Shown here: positions 49,070 to 59,900 of the stretch, one piece after another
How positions within the stretch are numbered: the first letter of the stretch is position 1
Layout of the letters: every line of letters begins with the position of its first letter
DNA from: Trissonchulus latispiculum
Taxonomy: Eukaryota; Nematoda; Enoplea; Enoplida; Ironidae
DNA length: 64,000 nucleotides
NCBI GenBank assembly: GCA_030248195.1
Contig: JASAND010005739.1
Coordinates: forward strand, 1-64,000
Direction: 5' to 3'
Program-made: the position numbers and the translations under genes
Notes under the pieces: generated by a model
Told to the model about the DNA's origin: nothing
Databases searched by the model: none
The model's input: the letters and a program-made list of their open reading frames with translations, nothing else

Positions 49070-49704
49070 CTAAACAACAAACTCTCACAGAGTTGCATGC
49101 AGTGGGCAAAACACACAGGTTATAAGAGAAAGAACGAAAAGCATAACCCCTATGACTAGAATAATTGTTGCAGTTGGAGATCAAACAAATTACTTTCCAT
49201 TTACAAATCTGACAAGCTTCCGACTGAACCACCGGCAAAGGTGGAGACTTAATCTGAATTGATCGGAAATGAATTGACAAACAAACTGCAGTTCTATCCG
49301 ACTTGCTTGCTGTCGCTTGTCGCATAGAAAGTGGCACACCAGCTACCAGCTTGCTTCAATCATCAGATATATACTGATATGTAAGCTAATGAAACTGTCA
49401 AACAATATCACAACAGACAACAATGATATGTGGAAGACTAATTGTGTTGTGGATAGGGTTTTCTCCCTTTCTTGGTTACTCTATCTCCTTTCTTAGCTAT
49501 TCCTAATTCCCATCTGCTTAACAAACGTCATAGCTACCGTAATCATATGCTAGCCTATAACAAAGGAAAACTGAATGCTGTAATTTTGTTATCCTATTCA
49601 TTCGTTGTACGTTACAGCAAATTCGGTGCAAATAAAAACGACCGCTTCCATCGCTCAGTTTAGCGGCAGAGAGAGACTAAATCCAATCTCCCATAAATAA
49701 TCAC
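49070..49704 (-). other. Gene 1 intron 3
   Basis: 635 bp, phase 0, donor GTGATT and acceptor TTGTTTAG. Nothing else recognised. Confidence 0.75.
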
Positions 49705-49896
49705 CTTAAGGCAGTCTTCAGTCAGCTGATAGGCGTCTAACAGATCACTGTGAACAACAGGCAAACTTCCTTCGATGTAACTTCTGTCATTTGACTGATT
49801 TTGATCGAGCAAATTATGGAGATCCCCACTCTCGTTGATCGTTGCCGTGGCTGAGACGGACGGCGAACCTCCAATACTCACAGGACGTTCCAAATC
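49705..49896 (-). CDS. Gene 1, exon 3
   Basis: 192 bp, exactly 64 codons (residues 137-200), phase 0 at both ends, acceptor TTATTTTAG and donor TTAAG|GTGATT. The piece is polar and acidic (NLLDQNQSNDRSYIEGS, then HSDLLDAYQLTEDCLK) and links the finger half to the coiled-coil half. Because it is phase 0 on both sides it could be skipped without frameshift. Confidence 0.8.
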
Positions 49897-50824
49897 CTAA
49901 AATAAATCATAAAGAGCAGAGGAACTAATTTTATCGAACTCCTGAACTTCAAGAAGCTGGAAGCAGCAAAAGTTTAAACCTTTCGCAAAATGTTTACAGC
50001 AGTCGCTAGCAGATATACATGCAGGAAGTGAAACTTGGGTGGGGGCACTGAAGCGGAAAGCTGCCAAGAAACTAGATTTTCCGGTTTTTTGAACAAAAAT
50101 CCGAAGAAAACAGAACACTGGAAGGTGAACAACCCATCTATGGAGTAAGTTCCCGGTCTGGTGGAATCCCTCAAACACTCCCCAAGCTCACGCATGCTTG
50201 CTTAGTTTGCATTTATAAAGATTGCTGAGTTCTGGCTTTTACTTCTGACCTTGTTACTGTTTACATTACAGCGTTAAGTCAAATAAATAAGCTAGGTAAA
50301 TGTATGCCAGAAACTCGGGATGCACGGGGCCTGGCTACAGCATCAGTGGTCAGGTCTCGGCCTTCATCAGCAGCAAACGTTAGCTAAAGTTTGTAAATTT
50401 GTATCAGATCTGACCAAGCAAAAGCTTGCAATCATAAAAATAAATTAATGAAGTCGTCAAAAAATTATTAGTTTTCACATGAATTTGTACAGAAACAAGA
50501 ATAATAAACAGTGTTTAATAAGTTACGTGTTAATAAATAAATCTGACATTATAGTAAAACCTAAATTTTTTTAGAAAATTAGTGAAAATGTTGAATTGGG
50601 TTTCCCTCATTTTCATGCCTTGGCTACGGCCCAGCGAATCTCTATCAAAAATTTGAAATACGAAAGGAAGATGCCAGATTGCCAGAAACATTCAAGTCAA
50701 TCAAGTTTACTCTGCTATATCTATAAATCTTTTACTCAAGAAAATATGCCATCACCACAAATTTTGGACCCACGAAAAACTGAAAACATGTATCTAGCAA
50801 GGAGTAATTGAGGTATATACTGAC
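49897..50824 (-). other. Gene 1 intron 2
   Basis: 928 bp, phase 0, donor GTCAGT and acceptor TTATTTTAG. No insertion recognised. Confidence 0.75.
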
Positions 50825-51023
50825 TCTTTCTAATTTGGATTTTGCATACTGAACCATATTATAGAGCTGTCGATCATGCGGAACAGGGTATCCAGTTAGT
50901 TCAAGACATTTACGAACTTCAGCAGCACCGCAGCCTTCTCGGACGCGATCGCGGATGAACTGGCGAACACGAACATCCACACCTTCAGTCTCTGGATGGA
51001 TGTGAACATCGCACTCATAAACT
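50825..51023 (-). CDS. Gene 1, exon 2
   Basis: 199 bp encoding residues 70-136. Acceptor CATTTAG leaves one base A that completes a Lys codon opened in exon 1; the donor AAAGA|GTCAGT is phase 0. It supplies the second half of the zinc finger: VYECDVHIH, whose H-x-H is the last ligand pair. A helical domain follows (VRQFIRDRVREGCGAAEVRK and on to YNMVQYAKSKLE). A finger followed by such a helical segment is the usual N-terminal arrangement of MULE-derived proteins in animals. Confidence 0.86.
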
Positions 51024-51109
51024 CTAAATGATCACAAAAATGCACATACACAACAATGCCTTGCCTGCCATTTAGTGTCGGATATGAACTATCTCAAGTA
51101 GCTCAAGGG

Positions 51110-51207
51110 CTTGATTTATGTAGGGGGTCAGTCGATAGCGTACAGAGGATGTAGCAGGCTTATAGGAATGCACAGCGTATGATGCTTGTCATACTCTTAT
51201 GTATCAG
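51110..51207. mobile_element. MITE family A, half copy
   Basis: Matches the right half of the 45139-45540 copy (TTGATTTATG, then GGGGGTCAG, GATGTAGC, and CATACTCTTATGTAT). It lies in gene 1 intron 1. Confidence 0.65.
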
Positions 51208-51499
51208 TTACTACAGCATTTGCAGTCGTCTTGTTGAATTTAAAAGATCTTAAAAACTTTAAAAAGATCTTAAAAGTCAGGAAAAAATTTGAATTTGACT
51301 TTCCTAAAAACTATTAAAGCTGATTTGACTGTTTACTGCTGCCTCTAAAAAGTAAAAATACAGACGTATATTTTTACATTATTATATTATAATTATAGTC
51401 CATGTATTGAAGATGGGAGGCAGCCAGGAGAGATTTGCAATAACGGACATGCATTGCATGCTCTTACAGAATATCTTCCGCTCAGCGGAATAATAAAAA

Positions 51500-52710
51500 T
51501 GTGTCGTTCCCATTATCCCCCCACAGCTCCGAAGAAGCAACGAAGAAGGACAATTTGACGGATTGAGTTGCAATTTAGTGGGGGTAGGTCTTCGGACCTG
51601 TAGATTTCAAAAATGCAAAAATTTTAGGAACTTTTCAGGATAACCCCTCCCAGGTCCAGATTCCGCAAAACTTGACCAAATGAGCTGAAATTTGGTATGG
51701 GTATGGTTTCGACCACTCTGAGTTCAAATATCGTAAAATTTTTCGATGTCGCAAAATTAGATTTTTTTTCGATGTCGCAAAATTAGATTTTTTTTGATTC
51801 GTAAGGGGGGACCAAGGGGAACCGAAAACTTTTTGTCTTCGATTTTTGCTGAAAAGTTGTAGGTATTCAGGGGTTTTCGGGGTCGCAGAACACGAATCTG
51901 AAGTCCGTTTTTCGATTCAGCTTTTCGTTAGCTCAGTATAAGCTTACACCTTAAGCTTAAAGCTTGAGCTTATTCTGAGCTAACGAGAAGTTGATTCGAA
52001 AAATGGATATTTGATTCGTGTTCTGCGACCCCAAAAACCCCTGAATACATAGTCTCAACAAAATTGAAGACAAAAAAATTTCGATTCTCCTTGTTCCCCC
52101 CTTACGAATCGAAAAATAGAATTTTGCGAAATCGAAAATTTTTGCGATATTTGAACTCAATATGGTAGAAAACATGCCCACACCAAAGTTCAGCTCATTT
52201 GGTCAAGTTTGCGGAATCTGGGCCTGGACGAAGTTAAGAAGTTATTCTGAAAAGAATTCCGCATTCTAAATTTAAAATGTTTTAATTTTTAGAATTTTAG
52301 TTGGTAAGAGGGGAACATCAAAGATTTTTTGCCCATGATTTCACTGTAAACTTGCATACAGGGGTTTTCTGGGGCGCTGAGCACGAATCTTATATCCGTT
52401 TTTCGATTCAGCTTTTCGTTAGTCCAGGATCAGCTTACAACTTTAGCCTATGCTAACTAAAAGCTGAATCGAAAAACGTATTTAAGATTCGTGCTCAGCA
52501 CCCCAGAAAACCCCTGTATGCAAGTTTTTGGACAAAAAATCTTTTAATCCCCTTGCTCCCCCCTTATCAATTGAAATTTGAAAATTTTTAAATTTTTGCA
52601 TTTTTGAAATTACCAGGTCCAAAAACCTACCCATACCGAATTTCCACTCAATCCGTCAAATTGTGCGTCTTCGGTGCATCTTCGAAGCTGTGGGGGAGGA
52701 TAATGGGAAA
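51500..52710. mobile_element. Nested palindromic element in gene 1 intron 1
   Basis: Outer arms pair around CAATTTGACGGATTGAG (51550) and CTCAATCCGTCAAATTG (52646). Inside, an imperfect 0.6-kb palindrome is centred near 51953, and a smaller one near 52440. Both palindromes use the same ATTCGTG-CGACCCC-AAAACCCCTG module. The 3336-4425 element carries a similar module near 3940. Confidence 0.75.
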
Positions 52711-52853
52711 TACCTATAAGCACACCATAAAAGAATGAAAAAAGGAGGTCGCGCCTTGTTTTCGAAGAAAAAATTTGTCTCGTAGCTAAATTTCACAAAA
52801 TCTTCGAGCGCTGTACTTAATCTTTGTATATGTTTTAATAATTAAGATCGAAC

Positions 52854-53954
52854 GGTGATACTCCGGTAGGCGCACACCTTACAATTTTTCGCAATTGTCA
52901 GAAATGTTCTACTCCGGTAGGCACACACCTTACAAAACTGAGGGCATACTGTAAAACACTCTACTCCGGTAGGCGCACACCTTAATAAACTGAAGGTTTA
53001 CTGCAAAACGCTCTACTCCGTGAGGCGCACACCTTACAAATAGTGATATCTTGTACTAGTGATAATATGCACTAAACTGATTGCAAACTAAAATTGCACA
53101 ACTGTAATACAAAATAATTAATCACCACAACATGACAAGCAGGTGTAGATGTAATTGTCGGAAATATATACAAAAGAAAAATATAACACAAATCTATTGA
53201 AAAGGTAAGTTCCGCCGTTACAGGCGCTAATTTTAGGAGATATTCTGTAATTAAGTGGACTTTCTGGCGCTAGGAACAATGGCATATAAGAGGAAACATT
53301 TTACATCTAGCCACAGTAGTAGCAAGTAGCAACACTTTGCAATGGATGCTTTTCGCGATCGTTGATACGTTGATCGCAACGTTGATAGAAATTACTACTA
53401 TCTGTCAATTAGAAGGGACTGCTGAGTGCTGTTGATTATTGTCGTCAGGATGGCATTTTGCCTAACTCAGATGCATTAAGCTTACTTCATGAAAACGATG
53501 CTACTTGTCCGCTTGGAACTGCAGAGTGTCATGGTTCAATCTACGACATTACAATTCGGGGAAGACCCAGCGTTCGCTGCAACGAGTGCAACCGGTATCG
53601 GAGCGCTCGGTCTGCACTTGCAACCATTTTAAATTTGCAGGTTCAGCCGGGTTTGCCTCCATACTCTTTCCAGTTCTACGCCGGAACGTGGCCACCCTCC
53701 GTCCTCTCATTCAGCATCTCTCAGCCAGCAGTTTAGTACATATTATCACTAGTACAAGAAATCACTACTTGTAAGGTGTGCGCCTCCCGGAGTAGAGCGT
53801 TTTGCAGTAAACCTTCCGTTTAGTAAGGTGTGCGTCTACCGGAGTAGAGCGTTTTACAGTATGCCCTCAGTTTTGTAAGGTGTGCGCCTACCGGAGTAGA
53901 GCATTTTTGACAATTGCGAAAAATTGTAAGGTGTGCGCCTACCGGAGTATCACC
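52854..53954. mobile_element. 1.1-kb DNA transposon with repeat-filled TIRs
   Basis: The ends GGTGATACTCCGGTAGGCGC are inverted and the arms pair for about 190 bp. Each arm has four copies of CTACTCCGGTAGGCGCACAC or a close variant at about 60-bp spacing. The right end is 25 bp from the gene 1 exon 1 donor. No target duplication found. It carries the zinc-ribbon-like frame below. Confidence 0.85.
53413..53736 (+). CDS. Zinc-ribbon-like frame inside transposon
   Basis: An open frame of 107 codons after a stop at 53410, without an ATG. It may be an exon starting at AAG 53413 or after the AG at 53446-53447, and a donor-like CAG|GTTCAG lies at 53641. The reading CRQDGILPNSDA..CPLGTAECHGS..RCNECNRYRSAR has a C-x6-C and C-x2-C pair, like the N-terminal zinc ribbon of IS1595/Merlin transposases (hydrophobic gly-leu segment, cysteine pairs, then an S.R segment). 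Catalytic residues are absent from the element, so it would be a remnant. It could equally be a chance frame. Confidence 0.4.
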   Translation, partial: KGLLSAVDYCRQDGILPNSDALSLLHENDATCPLGTAECHGSIYDITIRGRPSVRCNECNRYRSARSALATILNLQVQPGLPPYSFQFYAGTWPPSVLSFSISQPAV

Positions 53955-53979
53955 ATAAGTTGGAAAAAATGAAACTTAC

Positions 53980-54229
53980 TTGATAATATTGGTGTCTGAA
54001 GGAAAGGAGGCATACATCTGAAACGGACAGCCCGTAGAGCGATGACGGGTACAGCGATAAGTCGCCTTGCTTCCAGATTTGAGTGTCTCACGTCGATACG
54101 TTGACACGCGACGACGAACCAGGTAGCGTCTCAGATCTTCTTCGTTGTCAAATTCGGCCACATATTTCCAGTTCTTTGCTCGTGGCATTTTTGGCCCAGC
54201 TCGCAGGCTCAGGTTCAGCATGTGTTCGC
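53980..54229 (-). CDS. Gene 1, exon 1: WRKY/GCM1-type zinc finger and coiled-coil protein (about 389 aa in total)
   Basis: First exon seen of a four-exon gene (53980-54229, 50825-51023, 49705-49896, 48500-49069). Phases fit at all three junctions. Acceptor ATTGTTTTCAG and an open phase 1 frame show that an upstream exon exists. Of two Met codons, the one at 54188 (MPRAKNWKYV, A at -3) is preferred; the other is at 54221. From that start, Cys46-x7-Cys54 lies here and His77-x-His79 in exon 2, giving C-x7-C-x22-H-x-H: the WRKY/GCM1 fold shared by FLYWCH, FAR1 and MULE transposase fingers. No transposase catalytic region follows; a coiled coil does. A domesticated transposon DNA-binding domain is a reasonable inference. 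Residues 16-35 are Arg-rich and probably helical. Confidence 0.84.
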
Positions 54230-54239
54230 CTGAAAACAA

Positions 54240-55680
54240 TTACAATTTTGCTAGCCTTTTGAAATAGTGACGTGCTGTGCTCAACTAAATAGTTGCAAAT
54301 GCTTGAGCCAGAATCTACTTTTACTTATTGGAATATTGTAAAAGCCTTAACTAATGCGCAATAAATAAGCAATGTCAATGAGAATTTATTATTCAAATTA
54401 TTTTAGCCGGACAAAAGCAGCAGGTAAACTATTAACATTAAATCGTATAGGTAAGCATTAATTTGCAATACTTACACTATTAACACGGGAAGAATCTTAG
54501 CGAAAATAAGGCACTACTTAGTAGTGTATGCAGATAGATAGAGAAAACGCAGGGTCACAACAATACTACTAACTGGCAGGTCCGAGACATTAAAGTGTTC
54601 GTTAGTTTCGTACACCCTAAAGTCAGTTTAAGAGCGAGCAGTTTTGACATGTACAAAGTCTCCTATCCAACAGCGTTGTGGCAGTGTAGTTAGTGTGCAA
54701 CAAGAAGAGACTGCCTACATACACAGACAACACTTTACTTCCCAAGGCCTCTTGGCACTTCACATTATCAATCTATCGTGTATACGTGGAAAGCGTAGAG
54801 CCAGTAGACGCAAGTAAACACAAACTATGTGACGCATGCGACCTCGATAAACCAGTCGTCAGTTTTAACGTTTCAAACACTTCGTCAAAACTTTTCCCCC
54901 CTAATCGCAAAGCAGAGCACTACTTAGTACAATAAACTGTACACATGCAGTAGTAAAGCAGTAAATTTTAAAGTAAATTTTTCATGGTGGACCCCCCTTA
55001 ACCTGGCCAGACCGGCCCGCTAGCATTGTCGTATGGTCCCGAATGAAAGCTGAAGACACTTAGCCCGGCCGGGCCGACAAAATCAAATTTCAAAAATTTT
55101 AGTAGCTATTTAACATTCGAATTTTTCTATTCACCAGACAAACTCTAAATTACCTGACAAAGCGCTAAAGTTTAGAGTTTATTCTAACGTATAATTAACT
55201 AGAGCTAATTTCAACACTTACTTTTTACAGCATTATCTCAGATTCGGTCCGACCCGGCTCCTTCTGGCCACCTAAAGTCGTGGAAGTCCACCCGATCGAC
55301 CCGGCCCTATGCCGAATATGTAGGTACTCAAAAAACGTCGCAAGTTAGCAGTCCCAATTTGAGAAAACTTTCCATGCTGCAGATTCATTGTTTCACTTTT
55401 AAACAGTATCATGTCCACCTTAAAACTACTGACCTAACTAATTAAACTAACTAACTATTCAAATTATATAAATTTTATTGAAATGCAGCTATAAAGAATC
55501 GCTTTGCTTTTCTTGAATCGTAGATAGATATGTTACGAGTCACGCCACGTGTCGTGTAACCTTATTTTTCGAAGCTTACATTGATTCGAAATTTATATTG
55601 ATTCCTATTACATCAAAGCAATCCCTCAGAAGAGTAGTCAATTTCAACAGCTAATTGCAGCGACTTGATGTAGAACGGGA
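54240..55680. other. Upstream region of gene 1
   Basis: 1.4 kb that probably includes the gene 1 promoter or a first exon, but I cannot place either. A plus-strand open frame at 54693-54935 has a CDAC pair and mixed composition but no other support. Confidence 0.35.
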
Positions 55681-55689
55681 GCAACTTGG

Positions 55690-57388
55690 AGGTGACTAAA
55701 ACCAGGATCGAGATCAGGATCAGGATCCGCTTCAGGATCAGGACCGTGTAACTAAAACCAGGATCCATTTCAGGATCGGCTAAAAACTTCAGGATCGGGT
55801 TAATAGTAGATCCTGAGTTCAGGATCGGGTGTCTAAAAACAGGATCCATTTCAGGATCGGCTTGTAAGTTCAGGATTGCTTTCAGGATCGGCTTGTAACT
55901 TCAGGATTCGACTTACGGCTGGATCCTGAGTTCAGGATCGGTGTCTAAAAACAGGATCCATTTCAGGATCGGCCTGTACTTCAGAATTTTCAGGATCGGT
56001 TTGTAACTTCAGGATCCGACTAGGAGAGGATCCTGAGTTCAGGATCGGGTGTTAAATTAATCTCAACTAGCCCGAGTTTGAAAGAGACAAGGGGATTTAA
56101 ACTCAGGATCCACCCCTAGTCGGATCCTGAAGTTACAAGCCGATCCTGAAACCAATCCTGAAGTTACGAGTCGATCCTGAAACAAATCCTGAAGATGCAA
56201 GCCGATCCTGAAATGGATCCTGTTTTTAGACACCCGATCCTGAACTCAGGATCCACCCCTAAGTCGGATCCTGAAGTTACAAGCCGAGCCTGAAACCAAT
56301 CCTGAAGTTACAAGCAGATCCTGAAACCAATCCTGAAGTTACAAGCCGATCCTGAAATAGATCCTGTTTTAAACACCCGATCCTGAACTCAGGATCCACC
56401 CCTAAGTTGGATCGTGAAGTTACAAGCCGATCCTGAAACAAATCCTGAAGTTACAGGCCGATCCTGAAATAGAACCTGTTTTAAACACCCGATCCTGAAC
56501 TCAGGATCCACCCCTAAGTTGGATCCTGAAGTTACAAGTCGATCCTGAAACAAATCCTGAAGATGCAAGCCGATCCTGAAATGGATCCTGTTTTTAGACA
56601 CCCGATCCTGAACTCAGGATCCACCCCTAAGACGGATCCTGAAGTTACAAGCCGAGCCTGAAACCAATCCTGAAGTTACAAGCCGATCCTGAAATAGATC
56701 CTGTTTTAAACACCCGATCCTGAACTCAGGATCCACCCCTAAGTTGGATCCTGAAGTTACAAGCCGATCCTGAAACAAATCCTGAAGTTACAGGCCGATC
56801 CTGAAATGGATCCTGTTTTAAACACCCTATCCTGAACTCAGGATCCACCCCTAAGTTGGATCCTGAAGTTACAAGCCGATCCTGAAACATATCCTGAAGT
56901 TACAGGCCGATCCTGAAATAGATCCTGTTTTAAACACCCGATCCTGAACTCAGGATCCACCCCTAAGTTGGATCCTGAAGTTACAAGCCGATCCTGAAAC
57001 AAATCCTGAAGTTACAGGCCGTTCATGAAATGGATCCTGTTTTTAGACACCCGATCCTGATCTCAGGATCTACCCCTAAGTTGGATCCTGAAGTTACAAG
57101 CCGATCCTGAAACCAATCCTGAAGTTACAAGCCGATCCTGAAATCAATCCTGAAGTTACAAGCCGATCCTGAAACCAATCCTGAAGTTACAAGCCGATCC
57201 TGAAATGGTTCCTGTTTTTAAACACCCGATCCTGAACTCAGGATCCACTCCTAAGTTGGATCCTGAAGTTACAAGCCGATCCTGAAACATATCCTGAAGT
57301 TACGAGCCGATCCTGAAATGGATCCTGGTTTTAGTCACCCGATCCTGATCCTGATCCTGATCCCGATCCTGGTTTTAGTCACCTCCTT
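55690..57388. mobile_element. 1.7-kb fold-back minisatellite element
   Basis: The ends GGAGGTGACTAAAACCAGG are inverted. Almost the whole interior is made of ATCCTGAA units, with the orientation switching near 56095: the left 0.4 kb reads CAGGATCGGCTT and the right 1.3 kb reads AAGCCGATCCTG. Higher-order units in the right part are about 112 bp, sometimes with an extra subunit. No coding frame and no target duplication. Confidence 0.9.
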
Positions 57389-58380
57389 CTCATTTTTAGT
57401 ACAATAAGAATTAGTTAATCTTCCATAATTATATAGGGTAGCTTTGTAGGACACTAGCTTTGTTTGAACATTGGATAAGATTTGACGAAATATCTCTGTA
57501 CAGAGTCGGCCAATTTCAAACAAGTAGGCCCCTAAAAGGAGCATAATCCCGTCGTAGAATGTGGAAAAAATTACTACATATTATTTAAGGATTCAACAGC
57601 CTAATTGTGGCAAAAAACTTTGGATCTTTGGGCGAGGAAAAATTTAATACTGGTGCGATCCCGAAAATAAATTTTTAAACATACACCATAAAAATAAAAA
57701 AAAATTAAAGCTTGTAGTTCTTACTACAAATTTGCCAATTTTTAACAAATTTCGTTCAAAAATGAAATCGCTACAGCAATGATTATCGTCTTTGATGCAA
57801 CATACTTAGCAAAACCAATTTTTAGGTTAAACTTTAAGAGAAAAATGCTATATCCAAACTACAAATAAATAAGAATCTATTAAATTGTGCCTAATTGTGT
57901 TTTCTACAATCTGGTCAAGTTTTTCAAAATGGTAACGTCTACTAAAAGTTATTAAATTAAAATAATTAATCTTGAACTAGCATTGTATGGATACGTCACT
58001 TTCCTTGTATGGACAGCAAAATTTGTGTGTATTTCATATGACTTTAAAGCAGGATTTGTAATGGTAATAACTTTAACAGAAAGGGTCAGATTAATATAAA
58101 ACTTTCTATACATGTTTTCGAAGGCATTTCCTACCATTCTAGCTGAAAATTAAGCAATTTCAAAAATTTTTATTTTTAATGCTTTCTGCAATCGAAAGAG
58201 GACAGTCAAATAATTCTAAATACGAAAAATCAAAATTGCAGCTTCTATTTAAAGTTCAAAAGAAGCATTTTAAAATTTTATTACTCCTATGTTTTGCGTG
58301 TAAAATTCAGTGTCCAGTCCATACAAAGCAAGTTGTGTCCATACAAAGAAAAATATTGTCCGTACATGTAAAGTGCTGAC
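57389..58380. other. Unassigned AT-rich sequence
   Basis: No gene recognised. Short CCATACAA motifs near 58005 and 58320 may be remains of a small inverted-repeat element. Confidence 0.35.
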
Positions 58381-58381
58381 T

Positions 58382-58393
58382 TATATATATATA

Positions 58394-58464
<71 letters not shown>
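58382..58464. repeat. (TA)n microsatellite
   Basis: About 40 TA units interrupted twice by TTA. Confidence 0.95.
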
Positions 58465-58467
<3 letters not shown>

Positions 58468-58539
58468 GTATGCTGAAGCTGAAGATAGACCGATGTTTCA
58501 TTGTCCATAAAAAGCTAGTTTACTCTAACATTAATTCCG

Positions 58540-58760
58540 TCTGTTTCTCTATTTCTTTCTCCATTAATATACATCCACTTGTCCATTCCTCTGCTTCTCA
58601 CTTGTTCCGTTTCTCCGTCGTCTAAACGAAAGTTGATTTCCCGTTTCTCCGTTCTCCGCTTCCCCGTTGCTACGTAAAGGCATGAACCGGGAAAACTGTG
58701 AGATTGTCCGTTCTCCGCTCGTCCGTTTCTCAGTTACTCCGTCAGAGCACGAATCGGTCT
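58540..58760. repeat. CCGTTTCTC-type degenerate repeat
   Basis: Loosely repeated GTCCGTTTCTCCG and CTTGTCC motifs, too diverged for a fixed period. Confidence 0.5.
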
Positions 58761-59298
58761 TAAAAGCGTTTTGCTGTGTGTCGTCTCTTTCTTAAGTGCA
58801 ACTGTTAAAAAAAATGGGGACTTGACTGTTTGATTTTGAATTTCTAATTTAAATTTGAATCCTTAAAATAAACATTTAATTGAAACAAACTAGAAACCCC
58901 AAATCCAAGATGCCAATAAACAGTAAACGGAGTACCGTTACGTGAGCTCTCCAATCTGAATAAACCATCTGTTTAAAAATGATTTAACGTTTTTTTACAG
59001 CCACCTCACCCAGTCGGTGCTCCGGTTAGGGGTAGTGTCAGCTTTACAATGTATGCATTTTTGAGGGAAGGGGGATGCTGACACTGAATAATTGTCATAG
59101 CAATTACCCGACGTGTTCTATACAAGGTTATCACGCTATCAGTACGTCCATTACGTCCATCGTAATGGAGGTGCTGTGGTAGCTCCACCAAGCAGGCGGC
59201 CACCCCTTGACAATCTCGGTAAATTGCCCAGGAGGGATATTTGAAATACGGTGCTAGAGCATATTTTTTGTTCAAGCTCTAGACTTGACATGATCCTC
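58761..59298. other. Unassigned sequence
   Basis: No gene is supported. The minus-strand frame 59006-59275 has no splice or motif evidence. Confidence 0.3.
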
Positions 59299-59900
59299 CA
59301 CTTGTAGCGCAGTAAGAAATAGTGTTGTTTCAGTAGCCGATTTTAGTTTCAGTTTCAGTATCACTCGGTGGTTCCAAATAATTTCAGTCCCAGTTTCAGT
59401 TTCAGTCGGTGGACCAAAATAGTTTCAGTTTCAGTTTAAGTTTCAGTCGGCAACGTAAAATAATTTCAGTTTCAGTTTTAGTTTCAGTCGGAGTTTCAGT
59501 TTCAGTTTCAGTTCGCTTTAAAAACAACGGTTTCCAGCTCTCTGAGTTAACATAAAGCACAATTTAATGTTTATTCAGCCTCTCTTACAGCAATGTTAAC
59601 AGAATCGAAGCTCAAAACCTTAAAATTTTCAAGATTTAAGGAAAGACTGAAACTAGTTTCAGTCCGAGTTTCAGTCTTTCACCCAATATAGTTTCAGTTT
59701 CAGTTTCAGTTCCGGTCGGCTGCCTAAAAATGTTTCAGTTTCAGTTTCAGGTCGGTCTCTTCTCAAAATAGTTTCAGTGACTGAAACTGAAACTGAAACC
59801 TGTACAAACTGAATCCTAGTTTCAGTTTCAGTTTCAGTTTCAGTGACTGAAACATCACTAGTAAGAAACCACTGCGCTACGGGAGGTTCGATTTTACGTT
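59299..59900 (+). mobile_element. tRNA-like SINE fragment split by the hAT MITE
   Basis: With the MITE and one duplication taken away in thought, the flanks read through an A-box-like TAGCGCAGTAAG and a GGTTCGATT B-box-like block about 30 bp further on. That is the promoter arrangement of tRNA-derived SINEs. The evidence is short and degenerate. Confidence 0.35.
59320..59860. mobile_element. 541-bp hAT MITE made of GTTTCA repeats
   Basis: Ends TAGTGTTGTTTCAG and CTGAAACATCACTA are inverted and flanked by exact GTAAGAAA at 59312-59319 and 59861-59868. The interior is mainly GTTTCA hexamers interrupted by short unique blocks such as CGGTGG. It is the complete copy of the family partly seen at 7212-7412. 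Confidence 0.92.

Larger units (their letters stand above)
51024..53979 (-). other. Gene 1 intron 1
   Basis: 2956 bp, phase 2, donor GTAAGT and acceptor CATTTAG. More than two thirds of it is transposon: a half MITE, a nested palindrome and a 1.1-kb element ending 25 bp from the donor. Confidence 0.78.

Noticed and set aside
54693..54935. 80-codon plus-strand frame with a CDAC pair upstream of gene 1
   Set aside because: No splice context, no second cysteine pair and no recognisable family.
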